Assembly (NCBI RefSeq): GCF_026626745.1 | Contig: NZ_JAPNJW010000001.1 | Location: forward strand, 2,340,001 to 2,404,000 | Reading direction: 5' to 3' | Origin: Nannocystis sp. RBIL2 | GTDB lineage: Bacteria > Myxococcota_A > Polyangia > Nannocystales > Nannocystaceae | Length of the DNA stretch: 64,000 bases | Part shown: one piece after another, positions 19,326 through 27,346 of the stretch | Layout of the letters: each line of letters begins with the position of its first letter | How positions within the stretch are numbered: the first letter of the stretch is position 1 | The notes under the pieces: model-generated | What the model saw: the letters and a program-made list of their open reading frames with translations, nothing else | Database searches by the model: none | Told to the model about the DNA's origin: nothing | Program-made: the position numbers and the translations under genes

Positions 19326-20336
19326 ATGACCCCTCGCGTGCATCCCAGGGCCCGCGCCGGCCTCCTGATCGCGAGCCTGACCGCCTGCGTGCCCGTCTCG
19401 CTGATGCCCATCGACACCGACTTCACCTCCGGCTCGATGAATACGAGCGGGCCGGCCAGCACGTCCTCGGCCGGTAGCACGAGTAGCACCGGCAGCGCGC
19501 CGACGACCTCGACGACCTCGTCGCCGGGTGACCCGTCGAGCTCGAGCGGTACCTCCGAGAGCGTGGAGAGCAGCGAGGGCGAGGGCACCGCGCTCACCAG
19601 TTCTAGCACCACCGGGCTGACCGCCATGACGACTGATGTCGCTTGCGTACCCGAGTCGTATCAGCAATGCGACAACGGCGACGTCCGCTGGTTCGACAGC
19701 TGCGACGTCCCGGGCGCGATCGTCGAGGAGTGCGGCACCAGCGGTCCGCTGGGTGCCCCGTACTGCCAGGATGGCGACGTGTTCTCCGACCAGGAGAACG
19801 TCGGCTGCCAGGCGGCCGCGTGCACCTCCGACATCGAGCCGAAGATACTCGAGAACTGCGACGAGGACGGCTGCAGCGAGGGCGCGTGCGTCGGATGTAC
19901 GTACACGCACGCCGTCACGTCGTTCGAATGCCCTGCATTCTCGGAGGCGGACGGGCTCGGTTCCGGCGGCGGAAACTTCTTCGAGGTGTGTGGCGCCACG
20001 AACCTACAGACCGGGTTCATGACGATCCGCGCCCGCAAGAGCGACCAGAGCGCCTTCGGCGAGCGCCCATATCAGGTCCGCGTCTCGAATTTCGCCGACG
20101 AGCCCTGCGGACCTGATGCCAACTTCTTCGTCATCTCGGACGACGCTCCGACAGGCATCGGCACCGACGAGCTCGTCTTCACCTTCCAGTCGAACTGGTT
20201 GCCGGAGCAGACCGAGAAGGCTTACTGCGTGACCGCATCGACCACGCCCGGTGACCCCGGCTTCGATGCGGCCGATCCCTTGCAAACATCGTGGTGGTGG
20301 TCCGACAAGCTCGTCCTGACCCGGACCTGCCTGTAA
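19326..20336 (+). CDS. Lipoprotein with Ser/Thr tether and a C-terminal domain shared with the next gene
   Basis: A 336-residue lipoprotein (LLIASLTAC lipobox) with an 80-residue Ser/Thr/Gly tether. Then comes a Cys-rich module (QQCDNGDVRWFDSCDVPGAIVEECG, CQDGD, CDEDGCSEGACVGC) and a C-terminal domain of about 130 residues (FECPAFSEADGLGSGGGNFFEVCGATN to SWWWSDKLVLTRTCL). The last two parts match the C-terminal half of the M23 peptidase encoded next, so the two genes share a duplicated surface module. The C-terminal domain is probably a beta-sandwich of unknown function. The start has TACGAT only three bases before it and no clear Shine-Dalgarno sequence, so the exact start is uncertain. Confidence 0.7.
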   Translation: MTPRVHPRARAGLLIASLTACVPVSLMPIDTDFTSGSMNTSGPASTSSAGSTSSTGSAPTTSTTSSPGDPSSSSGTSESVESSEGEGTALTSSSTTGLTAMTTDVACVPESYQQCDNGDVRWFDSCDVPGAIVEECGTSGPLGAPYCQDGDVFSDQENVGCQAAACTSDIEPKILENCDEDGCSEGACVGCTYTHAVTSFECPAFSEADGLGSGGGNFFEVCGATNLQTGFMTIRARKSDQSAFGERPYQVRVSNFADEPCGPDANFFVISDDAPTGIGTDELVFTFQSNWLPEQTEKAYCVTASTTPGDPGFDAADPLQTSWWWSDKLVLTRTCL

Positions 20337-20340
20337 CGAT

Positions 20341-20356
20341 TGCCGACGAATCGGCA
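20341..20356 (+). terminator. Short stem-loop after the lipoprotein gene
   Basis: TGCCGA and TCGGCA are perfect six-base arms around the loop CGAA, five bases after the stop at 20336. No T-tract follows, so it may instead stabilise the 3' end or be an operator for the next gene. Confidence 0.3.
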
Positions 20357-20396
20357 TGAATACTCGATCGTGTTCTCACGAGAGGAGAGGTGTGTC

Positions 20397-22244
20397 ATGG
20401 ATAGAACGATGAATTCCCTGCTCGTTTGGCTCCCGGTGCTCGTCGCCGCCTGCAACAGCGCCGACAGCGGCGTCGTCCTGGGCGGACCCTGCGAGGCCGC
20501 GAACGATTGCGCGTCGCCGGGAGTGTGCGTCTACGGAGTGTGCGTGGAAGACGACTTCTTCCAGGAGGGCTCGCTGGAGGGCGAACCGCACGGCGGCGGC
20601 GGTACCGACATCGAGTTCATGTCGGATTGCTACCAGTTGCCGGCCGTGCCCTATCAGCTCGTCGGCTATCACCACGGCAGCCCGGTCGGCGGCGGCTTCT
20701 ACCACGCCGGCGACGACGTGAAGGGCGCGGCGGGTACGTCGATCTATTCGGTATACGAGGGCACGGTCAAATCGGCGGGGAAGGTGTCGTCCTGGGGCGG
20801 GCTCGTCGAGATCGAACACACCAACCCCGTCGACGACTCCACGTTCTACTCGATCTACGGCCACCTCCGGCCGTCCTCGATCCTCGTAAGCGTGGGTCAG
20901 AAGGTCGCCGCCGGGCAGGAGCTCGGCGTCCTGGGCACGCAGCAAGAGAACGGCGGGTGGATCCCGCACCTCCACTTCAGCATCTACACCGGGGTATATC
21001 CCGCCCAGGGCGTGCTCAAAGGCCACCTCGCCAGCCTGGCGGGGTATCAGGACCCGATCCCGTGGCTCAAGGACAACTGCGTCTCTTGCAAGTGCGAGGG
21101 CGCGCTGGGCGAAGCGTCGATTTCGGATGACACGCTGTTCGTGTCGGGCTCGCTGAAGTGCGACGGCGGGATCGACAAGTGGAGCGTCGCAGTGCACGAC
21201 AAGGCGGTGTTCGGCGCCTTTCCCGAGGGTGTCGCGGTCGGGTTCTCCGAGATCGTCGATCTCGGCGCTTACGGGTTCGCCGATTCCGACGCCCCGGTCG
21301 GCCTGTGGGCGCGCCCGGTCGGCGGCGAGGCCTGCCTTCTGGACCAGCGAATCGTCACGCCCGATGGCAGCGGCGGCCAGTGCGTGCCCGAGGACCACAC
21401 GATCTGCCACGACGGCGACGTTCACTGGGCCGACTCCTGCGGCACGTCCGGAGCAATCGCCGACGAGTGCGTGGCGCCCAAGAAGTGCGTGCAGCACACG
21501 TCCACGAGCGCCACCTGCCAGGAAGCCCCGGTGGACTGCGGCGACGGAATGATCGACCCCGGCGAAGACTGCGACGCCGACGAGCTCGGCGGTGCCAGCT
21601 GCATCAGCGAGGGATACGACTCGGGAGTGCTCGTGTGCAGCGAAGTGTGTTCCTTCGACGCCTCCGGCTGCTGTAACGACGAGTCGTCCTACCAGTGCCA
21701 TCAGGGCGACGTGTATTGGTACGACAGCTGCGGCGTCGTCGGCGGGCTGAAGGAGGCGTGCGCGGACGGTTGCAGCGATGGTACGTGCGTCGACGCGTGC
21801 TCGGACACGTTCACGGTCACGAAGTTCAAGTGCTCGAGCTTCTCGACGGCGGACGGCAACGGCCCGGGGGGCGGCGAGCTGTTCGAGCTGTGCGGCACCG
21901 CGGACGCGCACACCGGCTTCATGACGATCCGTGCCCGCAAGGAGCCCAACTCCGACCCCGTGTTCGGCGACCGTGAGTACCACGTCCGCGTGTCGGACCT
22001 GAACGACCCCGCCTGCGGACCGGCGTCCTCCCACTTCGTGGTTTCCGACGCCTCTCCAAAGGGAAAGGGGAGCGGCGAGCTCGAGTTCAATTTCCAGTCG
22101 TCCTGGAAACCTGGCCAGACGACAAAGGCCTACTGTGTGACGGCCTCGACGAAGCCGGGAGATCTGGACTACGACGCGGCCGATCCTCAGCAGAAGTCGT
22201 GGTGGTGGTCCGAGAAGGTTGTCGTGACCAGAGAATGCCTCTGA
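20397..22244 (+). CDS. M23 (LytM-type) peptidase lipoprotein with Cys-rich modules
   Basis: A 615-residue lipoprotein (WLPVLVAAC). After a Cys-rich segment (GGPCEAANDCASPGVCVYGVC) comes an M23 metallopeptidase domain (about 75-230): HxxxD at H103/D107 (HAGDDVKG), the strand HLRPSS, and HxH at H191/H193 (HLHFSI) are the expected zinc and catalytic residues, so glycyl or peptidoglycan-peptide cleavage is likely. A Cys-rich stretch follows, including DGMIDPGEDCD, a motif common in myxobacterial Cys-repeat proteins, and the module GDVYWYDSCG. The C-terminal 130-residue domain is shared with the preceding gene. ATG 20397 has a strong ribosome-binding site (GAGGAGAGG, seven bases upstream). A self-directed or predatory lytic role is inferred. 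Confidence 0.83.
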   Translation: MDRTMNSLLVWLPVLVAACNSADSGVVLGGPCEAANDCASPGVCVYGVCVEDDFFQEGSLEGEPHGGGGTDIEFMSDCYQLPAVPYQLVGYHHGSPVGGGFYHAGDDVKGAAGTSIYSVYEGTVKSAGKVSSWGGLVEIEHTNPVDDSTFYSIYGHLRPSSILVSVGQKVAAGQELGVLGTQQENGGWIPHLHFSIYTGVYPAQGVLKGHLASLAGYQDPIPWLKDNCVSCKCEGALGEASISDDTLFVSGSLKCDGGIDKWSVAVHDKAVFGAFPEGVAVGFSEIVDLGAYGFADSDAPVGLWARPVGGEACLLDQRIVTPDGSGGQCVPEDHTICHDGDVHWADSCGTSGAIADECVAPKKCVQHTSTSATCQEAPVDCGDGMIDPGEDCDADELGGASCISEGYDSGVLVCSEVCSFDASGCCNDESSYQCHQGDVYWYDSCGVVGGLKEACADGCSDGTCVDACSDTFTVTKFKCSSFSTADGNGPGGGELFELCGTADAHTGFMTIRARKEPNSDPVFGDREYHVRVSDLNDPACGPASSHFVVSDASPKGKGSGELEFNFQSSWKPGQTTKAYCVTASTKPGDLDYDAADPQQKSWWWSEKVVVTRECL

Positions 22245-22277
22245 TCGCGTCGCCAAGGAGGCCCGAGCGCCTGCCCC

Positions 22278-23681
22278 TCACTGCGGCAGGCGCAATTCCA
22301 AGAATCCGTCGACCACCGCGCGCGAGATCACGTTGGGCAGCGCCGGCACGATCGCCTGCGCCGCGGCCGGCACCTCGCTGGGATGAATCACCGCGACCTG
22401 CACCGTGCGCGAGCCCTCGTCCATCAGGAACAGATAGTAGCGATCGTCCTGGGCCCGCCGCCACGCCGGCCCCGCGGCCATCGCCGGGGCGTCGGCGTCG
22501 ATGACTGCGCCCTGGTCCATCGCGGTCAGGCTGTTCACGTCGACCAGGTCGGCGTCGGTCGGGAATTGATCGATCCCACACGACTCGATCCCGCACGTCA
22601 CCCCGCCCAGCGACCCCACCTGATACGAGCGGATGCCGGTGCTGATGATGTCGCGGTTGCCCCACTGCGGCCCGGACGCCTCCGCGATCACCTCGAACAC
22701 GTTGATCTGGCCGCAGCCGTCGCCGAGCTGGCCATTGTCCGTGTTGTTGAAGCAGTGACACGGGTGATAGCCCGACCACCCGTCACGATTGAGCTCGGAC
22801 GGCGACACCCCGATCCACGGGGCGTCCTGCTCCCGCTCGTCCTCGCCGTCGCCGATGCAGCTCAGCGGCTGCAGCTCCGGGTCGTCGGCGTACGGCATCG
22901 ACGCCAGCATCACGACCAGCTTCGAGCCGGCCCACCCGTAGTAGTCGAGCGCCGACCCGGGGCAGTAGGGCTCGCTCCCGGGGCCGCAGGGGAACGGCTG
23001 CTCCTGCATCGCATAATACGCGCAGTTGTTGCCGAGGTCCCCGACGAACGCCGGCGCGCCGTTCGGGCCCGAGAGGTGGAGGTTGTACGGCTGGTCCGGC
23101 GCGCGCCGGTCCCAGAACGAGCGGATCGCCCACGGACCGTCGTTGGCGGCGAGCGGCTGATACACTGCCAGCGCCTTCACCCGCAGCGGCCCCTCGATCA
23201 CCAGATGGAGCTGCTCGTTGAACGGCGTCAGCTGGTCGGAGGTCACCTCGTGCCGGGTGCGGCAGCAGAACTCCTCGCCCCACCCGAAATCGATGACCTC
23301 CGACTGCACGTCGCAGCGCGGATCGCCGGGCCCTGCCTCGATCCGGCGGCCCCAGTAGCCGGGCGCGCCGATGTTGGTAAACGTCAACGTCCCGCCGCGC
23401 GTCGGCTCGCCGTCGTTGTCCGGCTCCACCGGCGGGTGCGGCGGCGCGTGGGGCTCGTCGAGGTCGTCCCAATCACCCGTGTTCGGCTCCCCCGCCGAAG
23501 TCGGCTCCCCCGCCGAAGTCGGCTCCCCCGCCGACGTCGGCTCGCCCGCAGACGTCGGCTCGCCCGCAGACGTCGAATCCCCGGCCGCCGTCGAGCCGCT
23601 CGCGGACGACTGCTCCGGGTTCGAGCCGCACGCGGCAGCGAGCGCCAGCAAGCCCACGGCGTTTTTAAAAAGATTCTTCAC
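22278..23681 (-). CDS. TOS1-like (DUF2403/DUF2401-type) lipoprotein with SAGEPT repeat tether
   Basis: A 467-residue lipoprotein (LLALAAAC) with a tether of five SAGEPT repeats. The ectodomain resembles fungal TOS1 cell-wall proteins. An N-terminal region has GTLTFTNIGAPGYWG and FNEQLHLVIEGPLRVKALAVYQP, like the DUF2403 pattern of a beta-sandwich ending in GPL...AVY. A C-terminal region has CHCFNNTDNGQLGDGCGQ followed by INVFEV, like the DUF2401 CSCW...GCGE.DIFEV signature of concanavalin-like glycan hydrolases. These parallels are from memory and need a profile search. If right, it could bind or cleave beta-glucan at the cell surface. It is 25 bases downstream of another lipoprotein gene on the same strand and probably in the same operon. 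Confidence 0.55.
   Translation of the reverse strand: MKNLFKNAVGLLALAAACGSNPEQSSASGSTAAGDSTSAGEPTSAGEPTSAGEPTSAGEPTSAGEPNTGDWDDLDEPHAPPHPPVEPDNDGEPTRGGTLTFTNIGAPGYWGRRIEAGPGDPRCDVQSEVIDFGWGEEFCCRTRHEVTSDQLTPFNEQLHLVIEGPLRVKALAVYQPLAANDGPWAIRSFWDRRAPDQPYNLHLSGPNGAPAFVGDLGNNCAYYAMQEQPFPCGPGSEPYCPGSALDYYGWAGSKLVVMLASMPYADDPELQPLSCIGDGEDEREQDAPWIGVSPSELNRDGWSGYHPCHCFNNTDNGQLGDGCGQINVFEVIAEASGPQWGNRDIISTGIRSYQVGSLGGVTCGIESCGIDQFPTDADLVDVNSLTAMDQGAVIDADAPAMAAGPAWRRAQDDRYYLFLMDEGSRTVQVAVIHPSEVPAAAQAIVPALPNVISRAVVDGFLELRLPQ
23485..23574. repeat. 18-bp tandem repeat, five copies, coding SAGEPT
   Basis: Units start at 23485, 23503, 23521, 23539 and 23557. The first two are identical (GGCTCCCCCGCCGAAGTC), the third has one change and the last two share GGCTCGCCCGCAGACGTC. 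The graded divergence suggests stepwise duplication in a lipoprotein tether. Confidence 0.9.
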
Positions 23682-23706
23682 GGCAGCCTCGCTTCGCCGT
23701 CGTCGG

Positions 23707-25134
23707 CTAGATGTCCTCGATGATGGCGAACACGTGATCGCCGCGGTCCTGGAACACCGGGCCGTTGACGATGAAGCGGCCGTTCTTGTCGTTGAGCGAA
23801 TGCACCTCTGGGCCCTCGCCCGTGGGGATCCACTCCTGATTGGCCTGTTGCTCGTACGACAGCGTCCCGAGCAGCTCCGTCTTGTCCTCCTGCCCGAGGT
23901 AGCGGTAGAGCGTGATCTTGTACAACTGCTCGCGGGTCGGGATGTCGCCCATCTCCGTCCGCGCCGCGCGCAGCTCCGGCCACGTGAAGCCCTCCGCGTG
24001 GGCGAAGTTGTAGCCGGCCCGGTCGCAGCCGCCCGAGTACGGCTTGTGGAAGTTCCCGGGCGAGTTGAGACCGGGCGCGCCGTCGTCCTCCCAGATCGCC
24101 ACTTCCTCCATCGGCCGGCCCTTGTGCCCCCAGTACTTGTGCCCCGGCGCGCCGGCCGAGGCGTACCCGGGCAGGAAGGTCTCCGACGGGTAGTAGGATT
24201 CGTTGCCGGGGAACTGAGTGCGCGTCGTCGGCACCGGCGCGCTCCCCAGGTTGATCGTCACGCAGGCGTGATAATCATCCCAGCCGTCGTCGTGGTTGGC
24301 CACGGTGGCCCGCTCCGGCTTCGGCACGTAGACCCGGCCCTCGGGATCGACGTACAGGCCGAAGTTGAGCTGCCAGCCCTGCCCGTGGCGGGGCCACTCG
24401 AACCCCTGCGAATCGGGCGCCTCCGGGATCAAGAAGAACATTTTATAGCTGTCGCCCTCGGGGTGAACGACCCACGTCGGCCGGAAGCCGGTGAAGTTGA
24501 TCGGGTCGTCGGGCAGAGGATCCTGGTTGTACGTCGAATAGCCGTATTCGTAGCCCGCGTTCACGTGGTAGACGAACGGCCGCATCCCGCCGTTTTCCGC
24601 GATCTTCTCCGCCGGGTCGTCGTTTTCGCCGATCGCCCAGCCCTTGTTCTTCGCCCCCGGCATCCACGCGATCTCGTCGGTCACGCCCTTGAGGTACGGG
24701 ACTTCGAAGTCGCTGTCGACGATGTAGTGAGTCTCGGTCTCCTCCACCGGGAAGTCCTTGCCGCACTGGACCGCCGACAGCGTGTAGGTCCACGGCATCG
24801 CCGAGACGATCGGGTACGGTTTGCCCTCGAACGTCGTGTCCGCCAGATGAATCACGCGGTAGGTGTCCGAGAACGGGGTGCTGTTGTCGACGCCTTCGCC
24901 CTGGCAGTCGTCGGGCGGCAGCGGCTCGGGGCCGTCGGAATCCCCGCTCCCCTCGGAGCCTGCGGAGCTGGTGGGACCCTCGGGCCCTTCGGAGCCTTCG
25001 CTGCCGCCGGGCCCGTCCGTACCAGCGGAACCTTCGCTGCCCGCGGTCCCGTCGGTGGCCTCACCACTATTCGCACTCCCGCACGCGAGCAACCCCATCG
25101 ACAACCCAAGAACCCCGAGCTTCCGCGTGTTCAT
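23707..25134 (-). CDS. Lipoprotein of unknown family with Ser/Gly/Glu tether
   Basis: A 475-residue lipoprotein (GLSMGLLAC) with a 50-residue low-complexity tether (GSEGSAGTDGPGGSEGSEGPEG). The 400-residue ectodomain is rich in aromatics and polar residues (YRVIHLADTTFEGKPYPIVSAMPWTY; GWQLNFGLYVDPEGRVYVPKP; YHACVTINLGSAPVPTTRTQFPGN) and ends FAIIEDI. It looks like a secreted, folded beta-rich domain, but no family or catalytic motif was recognised. It precedes the TOS1-like gene by 25 bases on the same strand and is probably the first gene of that pair. TAGCAT sits at 25141-25146, exactly six bases before the ATG, so the transcript may be leaderless. Confidence 0.65.
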   Translation of the reverse strand: MNTRKLGVLGLSMGLLACGSANSGEATDGTAGSEGSAGTDGPGGSEGSEGPEGPTSSAGSEGSGDSDGPEPLPPDDCQGEGVDNSTPFSDTYRVIHLADTTFEGKPYPIVSAMPWTYTLSAVQCGKDFPVEETETHYIVDSDFEVPYLKGVTDEIAWMPGAKNKGWAIGENDDPAEKIAENGGMRPFVYHVNAGYEYGYSTYNQDPLPDDPINFTGFRPTWVVHPEGDSYKMFFLIPEAPDSQGFEWPRHGQGWQLNFGLYVDPEGRVYVPKPERATVANHDDGWDDYHACVTINLGSAPVPTTRTQFPGNESYYPSETFLPGYASAGAPGHKYWGHKGRPMEEVAIWEDDGAPGLNSPGNFHKPYSGGCDRAGYNFAHAEGFTWPELRAARTEMGDIPTREQLYKITLYRYLGQEDKTELLGTLSYEQQANQEWIPTGEGPEVHSLNDKNGRFIVNGPVFQDRGDHVFAIIEDI

Positions 25135-25503
25135 GCCCGGATGCTATCGCACGCCGAAGCGCGCCGGAAGGGCAGAAAGCGAGCACTCAGGGCTTACCCG
25201 TGATGCGCGTGTGGGCAGGAAGTCCGAAGTGAGCACATCGCGAGGAGAGGTCGTTCGACACCACTCGCGGTGGATCTCGCAATCGACGAGCAGGTCGCCG
25301 TCACGCGCGTGACGGCCGTGTTTCGCGGCCGGCGTCGCCCGACGCTTCGTGGGCTTCGGCCTCCAGGACGTCTGCGTCGATCCGGCCCTGCATGCGCGCG
25401 CAGTTCGGGCCGTCCCCCGTCGACGCGCTCGGCCATCGCCCGAGCGCGTCGTCCGGTGCCGCGGGCGATTCGCCCTTGAACTTCATTCATCGATGCGTCG
25501 CGC
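25135..25503. other. Upstream region of the lipoprotein pair
   Basis: 369 bp between two minus-strand genes. Besides the -10-like hexamer at 25141-25146 it holds a perfect 20-bp palindrome (25297-25316). Short ORFs here have no coding character. Confidence 0.5.
25297..25316. promoter_or_regulatory. Perfect 20-bp palindrome, possible operator
   Basis: GCCGTCACGCGCGTGACGGC reads the same on both strands with no spacer. It lies about 165 bp upstream of the lipoprotein gene starting at 25134 and downstream of the LysR gene's stop. A dimeric regulator site is possible; a cruciform or chance GC palindrome is the alternative. Confidence 0.4.
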
Positions 25504-26424
25504 TCATCGCTTGCGCTGCGGCTTCGCGGGGAACAGCGCCGCCACTCGCTCGCGCAGCCACTTGTGGGCCACGTCGTCCTGGCGCGACGCCGAGAACAGC
25601 GCGCCGAAGCGGACCTCGGGCAGCTCGAGCGGCGGCGGGAACATCACCACCGGCGCGTGGCGGGCGTACTCGCCGACGAGGCTGCGCGGGGCCGTCACCA
25701 TCACGTCCGTGCGAGCCGCGATCGCCAGCGCGGTCTGGAAGCACGGCGTGCGCAGCACCACCCGGCGCGCGCGGCCGAGGCTCGCCAGGCGGTTGTCGAC
25801 CACCCCGCCCGGCAGCGCGCGCGGGGCCACCAGCACGTGGCGGGCCGCCAGATAGCGCTCGAGAGTCAGCCGCCCCGGCGCGTGTTCGGCCGCGATCGCC
25901 ACCACGAACGGATCGCGGAACAGCGGGCGCAGCATCAGCCCGCCGCGCTCGGCGAACGAGGCTCCGAGCGCCAGGTCGGCCTCGCCGCGCTGGATCACGT
26001 CCTCGACCGCGTCGCCGACCACCATCGTCACCAGGTCGACCCCCGGGGCCTCGCTCGCCAGCGCCGCCAGCAGCTGCGGCAGCACCACCAGCTCAGCGTA
26101 GTCGGCGGCGATGATGCGGAAGCTGGCCTTGAGCGCCGCCGGCTCGAACGCCGCGCCGGCCGCGAACACCCGCCCCACCGCCGCCAGCGCCTCGGCCAGC
26201 GGCACGCGCAGCCCCAACACCCGCTCGGTCGGCGCCAGCTTGCGGCCGACGCGGACGAACAGCGGGTCGCCGAGCGCCTCGCGGAGCCGCCGCAGCGCGT
26301 GGCTGACCGCGCTCTGCGTCAGGCCGAGCTCGCGCGCGGCCCGGACCGTGCTGTGGGTGCGCAGCAGGACGTCGAGCACGCGCAGGTGGCCCAGATCGAT
26401 CCCCGACGTATGAATGACGTTCAT
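25504..26424 (-). CDS. LysR-family transcriptional regulator
   Basis: A 306-residue regulator. The N-terminal winged helix is typical (IDLGHLRVLDVLLRTHSTVRAARELGLTQSAVSHALRRLREALGDPLFVRVGRKLAPTERV), followed by a periplasmic-binding-like effector domain (FRIIAADYAELVVLPQLLAALASEAPGVDLV to ALFSASRQDDVAHKWLRERVAALF). It resembles the NodD/PcpR-like branch that begins IDL..L..LDVLL. Several in-frame ATGs exist; 26424 (MNVIH) gives the normal family length, while 26433 and 26451 are alternatives. It is divergent from the APCDD1-like lipoprotein gene, the classic LysR arrangement, so that gene is a probable target. The co-inducer is unknown. Confidence 0.9.
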   Translation of the reverse strand: MNVIHTSGIDLGHLRVLDVLLRTHSTVRAARELGLTQSAVSHALRRLREALGDPLFVRVGRKLAPTERVLGLRVPLAEALAAVGRVFAAGAAFEPAALKASFRIIAADYAELVVLPQLLAALASEAPGVDLVTMVVGDAVEDVIQRGEADLALGASFAERGGLMLRPLFRDPFVVAIAAEHAPGRLTLERYLAARHVLVAPRALPGGVVDNRLASLGRARRVVLRTPCFQTALAIAARTDVMVTAPRSLVGEYARHAPVVMFPPPLELPEVRFGALFSASRQDDVAHKWLRERVAALFPAKPQRKR

Positions 26425-26482
26425 GGCTGACATGACGACGATGAGCTTCATGATGCCATGCTCCGGGCGCACAGTCGCGGGC

Positions 26483-27112
26483 ATGACGACCACCAAGCTG
26501 CTCGCGCCCGCCCTGCTCACCGCCGCCTTCGCCCTCGCCTGCGCCCACGGGTGCGACGGCGGCGACGACCTCGACAACCCCGAGGCCGCCCCCGACATCG
26601 CCGGGCGGTACGTCAGCGACTGCCTGCCGAGCCCGCAGGCCGACGGCTCGACGCAGTACCTGCGGCTCGACTTCGCCATCGACGACGCCGCGTGGAAGCT
26701 CGACTACGTCACCCACGCCGACGACGCCTGCGCCACCAAGCTGGTCACCGTCCACATCGAGGGCCCCTACGAGCTCGAGCGGCCCTCGACCGCCGTGGAG
26801 GGCGCGTGGGAGGCCCGCTTCGGCTTCACCACCAAGACGATCCGCCCCGAGGTCGACGGCCTGCGCGACTACCTCAATTCGCTCGACGGCTGCGGCGCCG
26901 CCGACTTCGCCACCGGCGTCGCCCAGGACGTGCTCAAGACCGGCTGCGCCGGCTTCGGCCAGCACCCAGGCGCCGACTGCCCGGCCGACTACGACGTGGT
27001 CAAGCGCGACGGCGACGACCTGTTCTTCGGCGCCCGCCCGGCCGACAACAACATGTGCACCGCCGCCAAGCGCCCGGCCGCGCTGAGCCCCGTCGCCAAC
27101 CACCGCCGCTGA
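26483..27112 (+). CDS. Lipoprotein resembling APCDD1-domain proteins
   Basis: A 209-residue lipoprotein (AAFALAC). The mature part reads IAGRYVSDCLPSPQADGSTQYLRLDFAIDDAAWKLDYVTHADDACATKLVTVHIEGPYEL, and ends CPADYDVVKRDGDDLFFGARPADNNMC. This pattern of GRYVS-C, D..C..KL...EGPY and LFFG.RP is reminiscent of the domain of APCDD1 (adenomatosis polyposis coli down-regulated 1), a lipid-binding beta-barrel found in animals and some marine bacteria. The match is from memory and needs a profile search. It is divergent from the LysR regulator, with 58 bases between start codons, and may be controlled by it. ATG 26483 is chosen because it starts a proper signal peptide. Confidence 0.55.
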   Translation: MTTTKLLAPALLTAAFALACAHGCDGGDDLDNPEAAPDIAGRYVSDCLPSPQADGSTQYLRLDFAIDDAAWKLDYVTHADDACATKLVTVHIEGPYELERPSTAVEGAWEARFGFTTKTIRPEVDGLRDYLNSLDGCGAADFATGVAQDVLKTGCAGFGQHPGADCPADYDVVKRDGDDLFFGARPADNNMCTAAKRPAALSPVANHRR

Positions 27113-27160
27113 GCGCCGGGCCAGCAACTTCGACGATCCGCGGGGCGCAACCCCGTCGCG

Positions 27161-27330
27161 CATGCCCCACCGCGAAGCTCGCGAGCGCAGCGTCCTCGCG
27201 CATGCCCACCGCGAAGCTCGCAAGCGCAGCGTCCTCGCGCATGCCCACCGCGAAGCTCGCGAGCGCAGCGTCCTCGCGCATGCCCACCGCGAAGCTCGCA
27301 AGCGCAGCGTCCTCGCGCATGCCCCGCCGC
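27161..27330. repeat. 39-bp tandem repeat, about four copies, between convergent genes
   Basis: CATGCCC marks the unit starts at 27161, 27201, 27240, 27279 and 27318: one 40-bp and three 39-bp periods. Copies alternate between GCTCGCGAGC and GCTCGCAAGC, so a 78-bp dimer appears to have been duplicated. It sits between the stops of the genes ending at 27112 and 27347. Period 39 keeps all frames open, which creates false ORFs. Confidence 0.9.
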
Positions 27331-27346
27331 GAAGCCATCTCCGAGT

